DNA of 43,672 nucleotides from Planctomycetota bacterium (GTDB lineage Bacteria; Planctomycetota; Planctomycetia; Pirellulales; Pirellulaceae): NCBI GenBank assembly GCA_024276655.1, contig JAJRWU010000246.1, forward strand, positions 1 to 43,672, in the 5' to 3' direction. Shown in pieces: positions 8,352 through 16,958 of the stretch (within the stretch, counting starts at the first letter, position 1; the number at the start of each line of letters is the position of its first letter). The position numbers and the translations under genes were made by a program. Under the pieces are notes generated by a model, which was given only the letters and a program-made list of their open reading frames with translations, was not told the origin of the DNA and did no database searches.

Positions 8352-8722
8352 GCGTTGCTCATTGCTCGAACGCTCGTAGGTTCCGGTGGTAAGGAATCGT
8401 CCTGAAATAACTTCCGTATTTCATCTCGGTCTGAGCGGGGTGATAGTCCTGGGTTATTCTCGCCAAAAACGCCGCGCAGATCAGCCGGAACGCGTTAGCG
8501 TCCGGTTCTCCGAGAATGCGGTAAACCGTGAGCTAGCGCTCATCGGCTGAGGGATCTTATTTCGGGACTGCCCCTTACCCGCACGTAGCGGGAGTCCGTG
8601 AGTTTTTTTGGGGGGGTTCCCGCCTGCGCGAGAATGACGGTGCGCGCGAAACCCGATTCGCACGCGAAGAAAGCGAAGGGAAAATAGAAACGGTTTGTTG
8701 AACAGCAAGCCGACAGCGGCGG
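8352..8722. repeat. Intergenic region with dispersed-repeat-like sequences
   Basis: 371 bp without a gene. Around 8489-8549 lies GCGTTAGCGTCCGGTT, then CCGTGAGCTAGCGCTCATCGG. The second contains a near-palindromic AGCTAGCGCT core and resembles intergenic repeats of planctomycete genomes. Around 8620-8645, TTCCCGCCTGCGCGAGAATG resembles the palindromic intergenic repeats seen in many bacteria. Only one copy of each is in this window, so repeat status rests on general familiarity. Convergent genes flank the region. Confidence 0.4.
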
Positions 8723-10891
8723 TCATTTTCGCTTTGCTGCATTGCGGCGTTGTTCCTGGCGAATTTGTTCGTCGCGAAGTTTATCGAGAAATTTCGCCAC
8801 TTTGTCATGAACATAGTTCGACTGCATGATCGTCAGTTGATTGGCGGCCGAAATTTGTATGCGGCCTGTTCCGCCCGCTCCCTCCCAAGTTCCCGGCTCG
8901 ACAGCCTTGGTAATTAAGTCCGCCATACTGCGGACAGGCCCGAAGTCGGCTACATTATTGTATGTCCGCTCGACAGAGCCATTTTTATAGGTAAATTCCG
9001 CCTTTGCCCGATGCGAGGCGCGGATTTCATAGAGGAATTCGTCCACTTTTTCATGGACGCGCTGCGTTTGGCGAATAATCAAGCGTGATGGATCTCCGGG
9101 GAATTCCATGGCCACGCCGTGGCCTCCCAGTTCCTCCCAGGTGTCCTGCTCCACCAATTGCGTGAGCATCTTCACGAGATCCTTGGCGGGAACAAAGTCG
9201 TCGCTTGAAGGCGACGTGTCGCTGGTGAAATAGATTCGCGTATCAAGTTGCTCCGCAGCCTCATCCGCCGAAGTAATCATTAGTACTTCATCGTGGATGG
9301 TGTAGGCAAGATCAAGCGGTTCGAGTATCAGGTGCAAGGCGGATCGCAGGCTGACATCGTCGAGAGACATCGTGATCGGCTCGTCCGTCGCGACGCCTAT
9401 TTCGTCCAGGGCGTTTCCATCAATTATAATAGAAATATTGTGTTCTTCGGAGATGAAATCGCAGGCGTCGCTGAGAGGCGTTTCGAGGAAGTCAAAGCCA
9501 CTCTTTTTATCGAGTTTCCTGTTAATCTCATTGGCCACACTACGGCTGTGGCCAGGAGCGGTAAGGCGGGCCTCGGCACCGCTTGCCGAAGTAATGACCA
9601 GCACTTCATCGCGGATGGTGAAGTCAAGATTGAGCGGTTCGAGTATCAGGTGCAAGGCCGATCGCAGGCTCATGCCAGAGACAGCCCGCGTGATCGCACT
9701 GTCCTTCGTGATACCCACTGTTTTCATGGATTTGATGTCAAACGCAATAGGAATATTGTGAAGTTCGGCGATGTAGCCGAAGGCTTCCTTGAGTGGTGTT
9801 AGCTTGAATTCAAGAACAGTCTGTTCATCGAGCGCACTCAAAATGTTTTTGACAGCCTCGCGAGTGGGTAAGCTACCGGTTACGGGCGGTTTGTTGGCGG
9901 CCCGCTGTTGTAGGCGAGCGGCGGCGGCTTTGGCCTCTGGAGTGGCGCCGAAGGGATCGTCGGCTTTCAAGACAACGGCTTTTTTGCCGCCTGCAACGCC
10001 GCCGCCTGCAACGTTACCCTCTTCCTGTGCGTAAACCAACACGCCGAGGCCGTAAACGCCGAACGCCGTGGCAAGTACGGCGGAAGCCGAAAGGGCGGTG
10101 AGTTTCCTGGCGAATAATGTCATCTCGGTAATCTCCGAAAGAGCCAATTGTTGCGAACCGCCGGCGGACGCCATTTCTCCGGCCGCTATTTCCCCGCGAG
10201 CAAACGCAATGCTCGCTTCGACGGTTGATTGAATCAGCGCCGGCGGAATACTTGCCGCCGCTACGTTTTGCCCCAAGCCGAGCAGCGCCGCGAAACAGGA
10301 AAGCGAAATACCGCGTTTGACCAACCGCCGCCGCAATTCGGCGCGGCCCCGTTTGAGGCGGCCATCCACCGCCGACGCGCTCAGGTGAAGTTGGTCGGCA
10401 ATTTCCTGATGGGTTCGATTTTCCAGGTAGTAGAGAATCAAGGCGGCTCGATATTTCTCGGGCAGCGCGTGCAGTTCTTCATCGACGGCGCGCTCATCGC
10501 CCCGCTTGCTCAAGCGTTCGAGAGGATCGGCTTCCGATGCTGCGTGGTCAATCAAGGGAATTTCTCGATATCGGTGTATTTTTCTGAAAGCCTTTACCGC
10601 CACCCGATAAGCCACGCCGTACAGCCAACTCGCCAGCGCCGCCCGCCGGCGAACTTTGGCCGCGTTGCGCGCCAGCACCATGAAGGTGGCTTGAAAGGCG
10701 TCTTCCTCGTCGTGTGGGTTGGCCAGCACGCGCCGGCAAACGCCCCACACCAGCGGGCCATGCCGCTGAACGATTTCCGCGAAGCAGGCTTCATCTTGCT
10801 CCACCGCAAAGCGGCGCACGAGTTCGCTGTCGGCGAGATCTTTCACCTTCGTCTCGCCGGGAGCGTCATTTTTTTGGGGGTCAACAAGCAT
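8723..10891 (-). CDS. ECF sigma factor fused via a TM segment to duplicated secretin-N-like domains
   Basis: A 722-residue protein with an ATG at 10891 preceded by AGGGGAG. Residues about 22-95 are sigma-70 region 2 (DAFQATFMVLARN, ASWLYGVAYRVA). Residues about 138-190 are region 4 (LPEKYRAALILYYLENRTHQEIA). A hydrophobic stretch at 264-288 should span the membrane. The rest, about 290-722, would then be extracytoplasmic. It holds two STN/secretin-N-like copies (about 359-436 and 466-543) sharing SLRSALHLILEPL and DEVL.ITSA. Two further related units follow (about 563-624 and 650-706: TWE..GG.G....., VH.KV..FL). A normal ECF factor is about 180-200 residues, so this is a membrane-tethered sigma factor with its own sensory tail. 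Release by proteolysis or signalling through the tail is inference. No separate anti-sigma gene lies beside it. Confidence 0.85.
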   Translation of the reverse strand: MLVDPQKNDAPGETKVKDLADSELVRRFAVEQDEACFAEIVQRHGPLVWGVCRRVLANPHDEEDAFQATFMVLARNAAKVRRRAALASWLYGVAYRVAVKAFRKIHRYREIPLIDHAASEADPLERLSKRGDERAVDEELHALPEKYRAALILYYLENRTHQEIADQLHLSASAVDGRLKRGRAELRRRLVKRGISLSCFAALLGLGQNVAAASIPPALIQSTVEASIAFARGEIAAGEMASAGGSQQLALSEITEMTLFARKLTALSASAVLATAFGVYGLGVLVYAQEEGNVAGGGVAGGKKAVVLKADDPFGATPEAKAAAARLQQRAANKPPVTGSLPTREAVKNILSALDEQTVLEFKLTPLKEAFGYIAELHNIPIAFDIKSMKTVGITKDSAITRAVSGMSLRSALHLILEPLNLDFTIRDEVLVITSASGAEARLTAPGHSRSVANEINRKLDKKSGFDFLETPLSDACDFISEEHNISIIIDGNALDEIGVATDEPITMSLDDVSLRSALHLILEPLDLAYTIHDEVLMITSADEAAEQLDTRIYFTSDTSPSSDDFVPAKDLVKMLTQLVEQDTWEELGGHGVAMEFPGDPSRLIIRQTQRVHEKVDEFLYEIRASHRAKAEFTYKNGSVERTYNNVADFGPVRSMADLITKAVEPGTWEGAGGTGRIQISAANQLTIMQSNYVHDKVAKFLDKLRDEQIRQEQRRNAAKRK
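9266..9670 (-). repeat. Intragenic duplication in the sigma-factor fusion gene
   Basis: Segments 9266-9352 and 9584-9670 encode the matching ends of the two secretin-N-like domains, 106 residues apart. They share long nearly identical DNA blocks, for example GCGGTTCGAGTATCAGGTGC in both. Identity at synonymous sites points to a recent duplication or gene conversion. Confidence 0.75.
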
Positions 10892-11266
10892 GGCTCCCCT
10901 AATAGTTCCGCTACAGCGACCGCTCGGGCGCTAATTCTGAAGAAATCTGAAAGTGACGCCGCCTTCACTCGTCGAATTGACAAACCCGCCGTCTAGACGC
11001 CAAAACCTTGGGCGTCCCCACATTATAAGGAAATCGAATGGCATGCGGCCAATAAGTACCGCTCGATAAATAACTGTCGCATTTGTGTAGCCATCGTCGC
11101 CAAACGCTGGGTGAGCGGTGAACCATCCCACGCTCTGGCGAGCATGGCTACGACACTAATTTTCCGCTCGATGCTAAGCGGAAACGCCGGCTGGAATTTG
11201 CGGCCCCATTGGGCCTACGGAGCAACTGCCGCTGGTGGCGCGTTTGTTAAACGCCTTGGAGCGGAG
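10892..11266. other. Intergenic region upstream of the sigma-factor fusion
   Basis: 375 bp holding the promoter region of the minus-strand sigma gene and the 64-bp repeat at 11111-11174. No gene is seen. Confidence 0.4.
11111..11174 (-). repeat. 64-bp dispersed repeat, copy 1
   Basis: This matches the reverse complement of 15308-15371 at 62 of 64 positions. It contains an imperfect stem around CCACGCTCTGGCGAGCATGG and lies downstream of the MlaF-MlaE gene cluster's end region and upstream of the sigma gene. Confidence 0.8.
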
Positions 11267-12946
11267 TCAGCTGGATTTGGCAATATCGAATTCCCAAAAG
11301 GCGAATACGAAATGCACCACCAGCACCAACAGCGTGGCCCACAGAATGGTGGTCGTGATGCCTCGGCTGACATCGCGGCTGCTCTTTTTTTCCGCCATGC
11401 CCCGATGATACGCCACCAGCGCGATTCCCGTCGCACAGACCAGCGTTTTGGCCAGCAACCACCCGGTTCCGCTGAAAAACCATCCGTCCGATTGCCGCAG
11501 CATACGATGGAAATGATGCTGCCAAAATGCGGGGCCGTGCGTGGCGTGCGTGGCGGTGAACACCACTAGGCTTGTCGCCTCGGCGGCGAGATATCCAACA
11601 GCCAACAGCAGCGGGGCGCCTAATAAAAATGCGTACAAGATTGGCGTGAGTAGATACCGATGCGGCGGCGCGGCGAATGTGCGCAGGGCGTCGGTCTGGC
11701 GCGAATACACCTTGCCGCCTACGTCGGAAGCCACGGCCGCGCCGCAGCGGGCGGCGATCAGAATGGTGATCAAAATCGGGGCCAGCACCCGGTAAAGCGC
11801 GAAGCCGATCGATTGCAACAATTCCTCCAGCAGCAGTGGCTCGGTGTAGTTGGCGTAAGGCAGGAAATGAAAGGTGAAATAGGTCGACACGAATCCTAAA
11901 ATGGCGCCGGCAATCGCGATGTACAACCAAGCCGAAGGGCCCGCCACCAAATTCAAATAGTGCAAGAGAAAACGTAGGCCCCATTTCCAGCGTTTCCAAA
12001 TTGGCAGCAGGCGCAGCGGCAACGCCGCCGTTTCCTCCACCGCTCGCGACGTGCCGATGAGCAGTTTATCGAGCGCCTCTTGCAGCTTGTTGACGGCTCG
12101 CCGCGGCCAAAATTCCATGCCGCCGGTATCGGGCGGTTCGGGAAGATCGGGCGGCTGTAACTGTTTGTGCAACGCCGGCCACTGGCTGGGCGGCGATTCT
12201 CGCAACGACTTTGTTTCGGGGTCGACCAGATAGATGCGGTCGGCGATTGGCGCCAGCGATGCATAGTCGTGCGTGACGATGATCGAAATGGCGGGGTGCG
12301 AATCATGCGTGCGTTTGATCAGCGCCGCGACGTTGCGTCCGGTGGCTGGGTCGAGCCCCGACGTGGGTTCATCATACAGGAGCACGTCGGGCCGATAGCT
12401 CAGTGTGCGGGCAATCGCCAGACGCTGCTTCTGACCCCCGCTAAGATGTGCGATGGGCGTGTGGCGAGGCACGTTCAATTCCGCCAAAATCGCCAAGACA
12501 TCGTCGGCTGCGGCTTTGTTTGTGGAACGCCCGCCTGTTGAACGGCCGCCTGTGGAACGGCTGCGCGGCGGGCGATGATCGCGCGCGAAACGCACGTTGT
12601 CTTGCGGAGAGAGTTCGTCGAAGAGAGCAAATTCTTGAAACACGACGCCCACCGAATCGCCGCTCGTACGTAGAACGATGTCGTCTTCGCCGATCAACAC
12701 CGACCCCGAAATATTGAATCCGGAACGTGCATTGTGAATAAGTCCGGCCAAGATCCCCAACAATACCGATTTCCCCACGCCGCTGGAGCCGACGATCAAG
12801 GAGATTTCACCCGGCCGAAAATCCGCCGCCGCATGATCGAACAGCACCCGCCCGTCAACGTCGACATGCAAGCCGCGAATACGAACAGCGGCGCCCTGTT
12901 CCTTTTTCTCGGGAGCGTGATCGTCGTTAAACGAAAAATGTGCCAT
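11267..12946 (-). CDS. Single-chain MlaF-MlaE-type lipid ABC transporter (ATPase fused to permease)
   Basis: A 559-residue protein. The ATG at 12944-12946 is chosen because homology to ABC ATPases begins just after it; a 92-codon upstream extension overlaps the DUF1501 gene and is Arg-rich noise. ATPase domain: about 20-250, with Walker A GSSGVGKS (53-60), signature [10 protein letters not shown] (168-177), Walker [13 protein letters not shown] (188-199) and H-loop THD. A repeated RSTGG insert sits between the Q-loop and the signature (129-142). Permease domain: about 300-559, MlaE-like, with several hydrophobic helices and the conserved [17 protein letters not shown] (395-411). MlaFE normally consists of two polypeptides that move phospholipids between inner and outer membranes; here both are one chain. 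No MlaD-like substrate-binding gene is adjacent. The function as a lipid transporter follows from the family. Confidence 0.9.
   Translation of the reverse strand: MAHFSFNDDHAPEKKEQGAAVRIRGLHVDVDGRVLFDHAAADFRPGEISLIVGSSGVGKSVLLGILAGLIHNARSGFNISGSVLIGEDDIVLRTSGDSVGVVFQEFALFDELSPQDNVRFARDHRPPRSRSTGGRSTGGRSTNKAAADDVLAILAELNVPRHTPIAHLSGGQKQRLAIARTLSYRPDVLLYDEPTSGLDPATGRNVAALIKRTHDSHPAISIIVTHDYASLAPIADRIYLVDPETKSLRESPPSQWPALHKQLQPPDLPEPPDTGGMEFWPRRAVNKLQEALDKLLIGTSRAVEETAALPLRLLPIWKRWKWGLRFLLHYLNLVAGPSAWLYIAIAGAILGFVSTYFTFHFLPYANYTEPLLLEELLQSIGFALYRVLAPILITILIAARCGAAVASDVGGKVYSRQTDALRTFAAPPHRYLLTPILYAFLLGAPLLLAVGYLAAEATSLVVFTATHATHGPAFWQHHFHRMLRQSDGWFFSGTGWLLAKTLVCATGIALVAYHRGMAEKKSSRDVSRGITTTILWATLLVLVVHFVFAFWEFDIAKSS
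12518..12562 (-). repeat. 15-bp tandem repeat (RSTGG)3 in the ABC ATPase domain
   Basis: Three 15-bp units, each close to TGTGGAACGCCCGCC, encode [15 protein letters not shown]. Such in-frame microduplications can vary in copy number between strains. Confidence 0.7.
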
Positions 12947-12987
12947 TTTCAACCGTGCGCAGTATAACGCGGAACCGGAAACGAGCC

Positions 12988-14367
12988 TTAAACCAATTCT
13001 CGGATCGGCGTTCCGTACGGAAGAATCGTGGTTGGCCGGCCGCTGAGGTCGGCGAAAGGAATATTCTGATCGATCCCCAAGTGGCGGTAGACCGTCGATA
13101 ACAAATCGTTGGGATCGAGCTTGCGGTCTTTGGCGTAGGCGCCTTTGTCGGTTGTGGAGCCGATCACCTGCCCCATGCGCATGCCGCCGCCGGAAACCAG
13201 CACCGACATCGCACCGGGCCAATGGTCGCGACCGGGCTGCATCACTTTGGAGCCGGTGCCCTTCTGAGGATTGATACGCGGCGAGCGGCCAAATTCACCC
13301 GACACAATCAGCATTACTTTTTTGTCCAACCCGCGTTGGTAAATATCTTCGATCAAGGCCGATACCGCTCGATCAAATGCGGGCAGGCGAGCACGTGCGT
13401 CGACGAAAAGGTGGCCGTTGACGGCGTGTATGTCCCAATTCCCGATAGCGCCGGGAATGACCGGGTTTTGCATTTGCATGGTGACAAAACTCGCGCCTGC
13501 TTCAACCAACCTCCGGGCCAGCAACGCGCGTTGCCCCCACTTGTGGCGTCCATAGCGTTGGCGCGTTTTTTCGTCTTCGAGCGATAAGTCGAACGCTTTG
13601 AGCGCCCGGTCGCTGGTGAGCAGATCGACCGCCTTGCGGTTGAATTTGTCGAGCGAATCCATGGAATCGGTGCGTTCGATATCTCGGCGGCAGTTGTCGA
13701 ATGATTCGAGCAGTTGCAAACGATCATCGAGTCGACCGGCCAATTGCGGCGCCAACGAGAGGTTGGGCACTTTGAAGCTGTCTAGGTTTGGGTCTCCTCC
13801 GACCACGAACGGCAGGCACGATTCGCCCAGGTACGCGCTGCCGCCGCCGTACACGCGGGGCTGGTTGCCGATGTAGTTCGGCAGCCCGACGTTACGATCT
13901 TGCCGCACGCGCGCCACGATCGGACCAATCAGCGGGTATTGGGCCAGCGGGTCGAGCAGCCGCTTCGGTTTTTGACCGGAAAGAAATCGGCCGGCGCCCG
14001 CCGCATGGTTGGCGAAACCGTGGGAAATCGAACGAATGAGCGTGAATTTATCGGCCACCTTGGCGTGCAGCGGCAGTAATTCGCAAATGTCCATTCCCGG
14101 AACATTCGTTGAAATCGGCAACATTTCGCCCCGGTAATCGGCGGGCGCGTCGGGTTTGAGGTCGTAGGTTTCCATGTGGCTGGGACCGCCCTGCAGCCAA
14201 ATCAGAATAACCGACGTATCGGGCGAGGCGTGCTTCGAGGCGGCGCGGGCCTGCTCCCGGAAACGAAGTAGGTCGCCCAAACCCATGCCGCCCAGCGCCA
14301 AGGCGCCTGCTTGCAGAAAGCTGCGGCGAGAAGTTGTCGCGGCGAGTTGGATCGAAGAGTTTGACAT
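12988..14367 (-). CDS. DUF1501 Tat-exported protein
   Basis: A 459-residue protein. The ATG at 14365-14367 lies 9 bp after AGGAG; another in-frame ATG at 14376 is too close to that site. The N-terminus has a twin-arginine signal (SRRSFLQAGALALGGMGLGD). The body matches DUF1501, an alkaline-phosphatase/sulfatase-superfamily-related fold that is abundant in planctomycetes: LIWLQGGPSHMETYDLKP early, GESCLPFVVGG mid-protein, ARRLVEAGASFVTM, then VSGEFGRSP and GRDHWPGAMSVLVSGGG near the C-terminus. Its substrate and reaction are not established. It lacks a partner DUF1549/DUF1553 gene here, unlike the two other DUF1501 genes of the window. It is transcribed in the same direction as the MlaF-MlaE gene, 41 bp upstream of it. 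Confidence 0.9.
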   Translation of the reverse strand: MSNSSIQLAATTSRRSFLQAGALALGGMGLGDLLRFREQARAASKHASPDTSVILIWLQGGPSHMETYDLKPDAPADYRGEMLPISTNVPGMDICELLPLHAKVADKFTLIRSISHGFANHAAGAGRFLSGQKPKRLLDPLAQYPLIGPIVARVRQDRNVGLPNYIGNQPRVYGGGSAYLGESCLPFVVGGDPNLDSFKVPNLSLAPQLAGRLDDRLQLLESFDNCRRDIERTDSMDSLDKFNRKAVDLLTSDRALKAFDLSLEDEKTRQRYGRHKWGQRALLARRLVEAGASFVTMQMQNPVIPGAIGNWDIHAVNGHLFVDARARLPAFDRAVSALIEDIYQRGLDKKVMLIVSGEFGRSPRINPQKGTGSKVMQPGRDHWPGAMSVLVSGGGMRMGQVIGSTTDKGAYAKDRKLDPNDLLSTVYRHLGIDQNIPFADLSGRPTTILPYGTPIRELV

Positions 14368-14959
14368 GTCATGCATCTCCTAAAAGCCACTGCGTCTTTG
14401 GCGCTTTGTCTCGACCGCTCTCTTGTCTCGACGGGCCCTCTTGTCTCGACGGTTCGTCGGAACGCAGGCATACCCTTGCAGTGAAACAATTCCTTGTTTT
14501 CTTTCCGGCGCCGCCGGCAAGGAAAATGGGCGCCGTAAGCAAGGGGGACGAATATCGACCCGGCACACGAGGCAGGAGGGTTTGAGGTAGGACCAATAAC
14601 AGCGGGAAACTCATTCGCGTGCGTCTGAAGTTCGCGGTTGCATTGTAGCAAAAAACTAAGCGGGCGGCAAAAAACAAAACCTCGCCCGAGATAATTCGGG
14701 TCCAGCCAGATTGAAAGCGAGAATAGTCGCACAGATTGACGACAGAATGGCATCAATCGGACCACATCTCTAAACCAAGGCGACCAATCTCCTGTTGCCA
14801 AGGAATCCTTAACGCGTTTATATCACACGACTTGCGAAACATGCCCTTGAAACCGGCGCAATATTTGCACTAAAACTAAGGCGACACGTTGGCTCGAAGA
14901 AGAGGCAATGATTGTTTTTTGACCCAGGTTTGCCCAGTTTGATACAAGGAGAATTCAAA
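14368..14959. other. Divergent intergenic region with an 18-bp tandem repeat
   Basis: 592 bp between the divergent DUF1501 gene and the exported repeat protein. Three copies of TTGTCTCGAC stand at 14406, 14423 and 14441 (period 17-18 bp), just upstream of the DUF1501 start on its promoter side. A possible promoter for the plus-strand gene is TTGAAA at 14847-14852, 17 bp before CTAAAA, but the -10 match is poor. No gene is seen in the rest. Confidence 0.45.
14406..14450. repeat. Three-copy short tandem repeat near the DUF1501 promoter
   Basis: The 10-mer TTGTCTCGAC occurs at 14406, 14423 and 14441 with similar CT-rich spacers. It could be regulatory or simple slippage. Confidence 0.6.
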
Positions 14960-15307
14960 ATGAAGACTCTCACACTCGTCATGGCGGCCGTCGTCTGCTT
15001 CGCATTCATTTCACCCGCCATGGCCGGACGCGGCCATCGCCGCAGGGCGCATCGAGGCGTTTATCTCCAGACGCAGGCCTACTACGCGCCAACACACCGT
15101 TATTACCCCTCCTATTCCCACGGCTACCATCACGGTTATGGCGGTTACGGTCACGGTTATGGACACGGTTATGGACACGGCTATGGACACGGCTATGGAC
15201 ACGGCTATGGCGGCTATGGACACGGCTATGGACACGGCTATGGCGGCTACGGACACGGCGGTTTCGACTACCACGGTCGAAACTTTTCGCTCCACCTCGG
15301 CTACTAA
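14960..15307 (+). CDS. Exported Gly/Tyr/His tandem-repeat protein
   Basis: A 115-residue protein. The ATG at 14960 follows AAGGAG, and a textbook signal peptide (MKTLTLVMAAVVCFAFISPAMA) supports it. After an Arg/His-rich stretch comes a run of GYGHGYGH and GYGGYGHG units (about residues 55-100), coded by 12-bp repeats such as GGTTATGGACAC between about 15138 and 15260. The end, FDYHGRNFSLHLGY, is non-repetitive and resembles the end of the protein at 4948-5451. The histidines could bind metal, and the Tyr/Gly pattern suggests a disordered, perhaps cell-surface or matrix polypeptide. Both are inference. The stop codon is followed immediately by a 64-bp dispersed repeat. Confidence 0.85.
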   Translation: MKTLTLVMAAVVCFAFISPAMAGRGHRRRAHRGVYLQTQAYYAPTHRYYPSYSHGYHHGYGGYGHGYGHGYGHGYGHGYGHGYGGYGHGYGHGYGGYGHGGFDYHGRNFSLHLGY

Positions 15308-15371
15308 GCATCGAGCGGAAAACTAGTGTCGTAGCCACGCTCGCCAGAGCGTGGGATGGTTCACCGCTCAC
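15308..15371 (+). repeat. 64-bp dispersed repeat, copy 2, with terminator-like stem
   Basis: This is the reverse complement of 11111-11174 with two differences. It contains the perfect stem CCACGCTC-GCCA-GAGCGTGG (15335-15354) and begins directly after the stop codon of the exported repeat protein, so it may serve as its 3' hairpin. Confidence 0.8.
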
Positions 15372-15817
15372 CTGTTGTTTATACATAAGGCATTCGACAA
15401 CCGGCCAGGTTTTTTTCACCAGGGACGCACAATTCACGCCATCGATTGAAGCAAGACGGCGTTCGTATCAGGCAAGAGTTCGTTGCAAGCCGGAGGCTTG
15501 GCAGCCACTAGCCGGCGGTCAGCGCAACGCCACCGCCGGTATCGGCCGCGCAATAACTCCCGCATCCCGGCGGGATGCGAGGATGCAGCGGTCGAAACGG
15601 CGGCTATCGGCGGCGCCCCATTGCCGACGCCGCTGGCATCGTCGCCGGGATGCGGTGTTTCAGCAATTCGATCCTCCGGTGGTGTTCGCTGCGCTCGACC
15701 ACCGGCTAATGGCTTTTATCCCGCCGGGATAGATTTTCAGGCGAACGCCGCCGCTTGGATGACCTTCCGACCCGGCGCCAACAAAACTTATGCATAAACA
15801 ACAGGGCATCGCCCCAG
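15372..15817. mobile_element. MITE-like TIR element, long copy
   Basis: The inner terminal repeats, CTGTTGTTTATACATAAG at 15372-15389 and its inverted copy at 15787-15804, agree at 17 of 18 positions. On the right the repeat continues to CGCCCCAG at 15817. The outer part of the left repeat is missing because the 64-bp repeat abuts it. The interior holds no gene. It contains palindromic modules: GCATCCCGGCGGGATGC near 15572, and the GCCATTAGCCGGTGGT-type stem at 15676-15713. A shorter copy lies at 33410-33671, with its interior reverse-complemented relative to this one and about 190 bp absent. Confidence 0.75.
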
Positions 15818-15839
15818 GAATAATCGCGACATTCAATTG

Positions 15840-15900
15840 TTTGGCCGAAGGCCGAGTTCAACCGCCATCTTGTAGGATATGAATAAGGCCTTCGGCCAAA
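15840..15900. repeat. 14-bp inverted repeat downstream of the AraC-type gene
   Basis: TTTGGCCGAAGGCC (15840-15853) and its exact inverse (15887-15900) flank 33 bp just past the stop of the minus-strand regulator. Its GGCCTTCGGCC core recurs at about 33687. The loop is long for a terminator, so it may be part of the dispersed repeat that follows the TIR element in both copies. Confidence 0.6.
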
Positions 15901-15912
15901 AAATGAATACTT

Positions 15913-16866
15913 TTACCGTTGTTTGCGAAACTCCGAGGGCGTCGCTCCGGTGTGTTTGCGAAAGGTCCGGCTGAAGTAGGTCGGCGAGGAGAACCCCAGC
16001 TTGCCACTCACTTGGTCGATCGTCAACGAAGGGTCGCAGAGCAATCGTTTGGCCTGCCAAATTTTAAGTTCGTTGAAATAGGTCATGATGCCGCAGCCGA
16101 AAGCGGCGGTGAAAACTTCCTTGGCGTGCGTGGCGCTAACGCGCACTTCGCCAGCCACTTCGGCAATCGTTAGCCGATCGTTGACGCGGCTGAGCAGCAG
16201 GCGACGAATCTGCTGCGCGACGTCGTGCTGTGCGGCGGCGCTCGACGTGCGAGACATACGCTCCAACACGACCGACAAAAAAGTCCACAGTCGGCCCGTT
16301 ATCGCCAACTGTTGGCGAGGACGCTCCGCCGTGAGCTGATCCGCCATTTGCCAAAACGCGTGTTGCAAATCGGGATCTCCCGAGGAATTCAACCTCGCCA
16401 CGCCATGCACCAACCGTTGTAATTCATTGCAAGCATCGGCGATTCCCAAACTGGCTGGCCAGCGTCCTGGTTGTTGGGCGTTGATCAGAAAGGCGAGCGT
16501 GGCGGCGGAGTGTGAGCCGGTGTTCGACCAATGGTGATCGACGCCCGGCGCGATAAAGCAGAAGTCGCCGGTGTCGAGGGTGTATTCGCCAACGGCGGTC
16601 AGCAAGGTCAGCGGTCCTTGAAGACTCCCATGCATCGCGATCATGGGGTGGCTGTGCCGTTGCGTGACCGCACCGACCGGAAAGTGGCCCGACGTGAGCC
16701 GCACGAACGGCCGTGGAACGGGCAGGTAGTAGGCCAAATAGCTCTGGTCCACATCGATCGCTTCAGCGGCCTGGTTTCGGGCGTCTTCTGGCGAATGGGG
16801 AGCGAGTGTTTTCTTCATCGCGGTGCGCCACGGCCTTTTCGGCGCGTGTCCGATTTCACCAGACAT
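15913..16866 (-). CDS. AraC-family transcriptional regulator with cupin-type sensor
   Basis: A 317-residue protein (ATG at 16866; a second ATG 16 codons in is possible, and neither has a strong ribosome site). Residues about 55-115 look like a cupin/AraC ligand-binding domain (GHFPVGAVTQRHSHPMIAM, TLDTGDFCFIAPGVDHHW). The C-terminal hundred residues are the double helix-turn-helix DNA-binding domain: LTIAEVAGEVRVSATHAKEVF, then LTIDQVSGKLGFSSPTYFSRTF ending in the classic GATPSEFRKQR. AraC regulators of this form usually activate carbohydrate catabolism on binding a small ligand. The gene is divergent from the lactonase-NHL pair, 92 bp apart, so that pair is the likely target. Confidence 0.92.
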   Translation of the reverse strand: MSGEIGHAPKRPWRTAMKKTLAPHSPEDARNQAAEAIDVDQSYLAYYLPVPRPFVRLTSGHFPVGAVTQRHSHPMIAMHGSLQGPLTLLTAVGEYTLDTGDFCFIAPGVDHHWSNTGSHSAATLAFLINAQQPGRWPASLGIADACNELQRLVHGVARLNSSGDPDLQHAFWQMADQLTAERPRQQLAITGRLWTFLSVVLERMSRTSSAAAQHDVAQQIRRLLLSRVNDRLTIAEVAGEVRVSATHAKEVFTAAFGCGIMTYFNELKIWQAKRLLCDPSLTIDQVSGKLGFSSPTYFSRTFRKHTGATPSEFRKQR

Positions 16867-16958
16867 CCGGCTGATACTGCATTCAATTCACGCCGCCGCC
16901 AACCTAGAATACTTAACAACGGCGTTGGCAAGTATAGATTCTTCCGAGGGATTCTGAA

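Noticed and set aside
12947-13222. 92-codon extension of the MlaF-MlaE chain
   Set aside because: Arg-rich noise overlapping the DUF1501 coding sequence; ABC homology starts after 12946.
15138-15260. CRISPR-like regular repeats
   Set aside because: The 12-bp units are in frame and encode GYGH repeats; there are no spacers.
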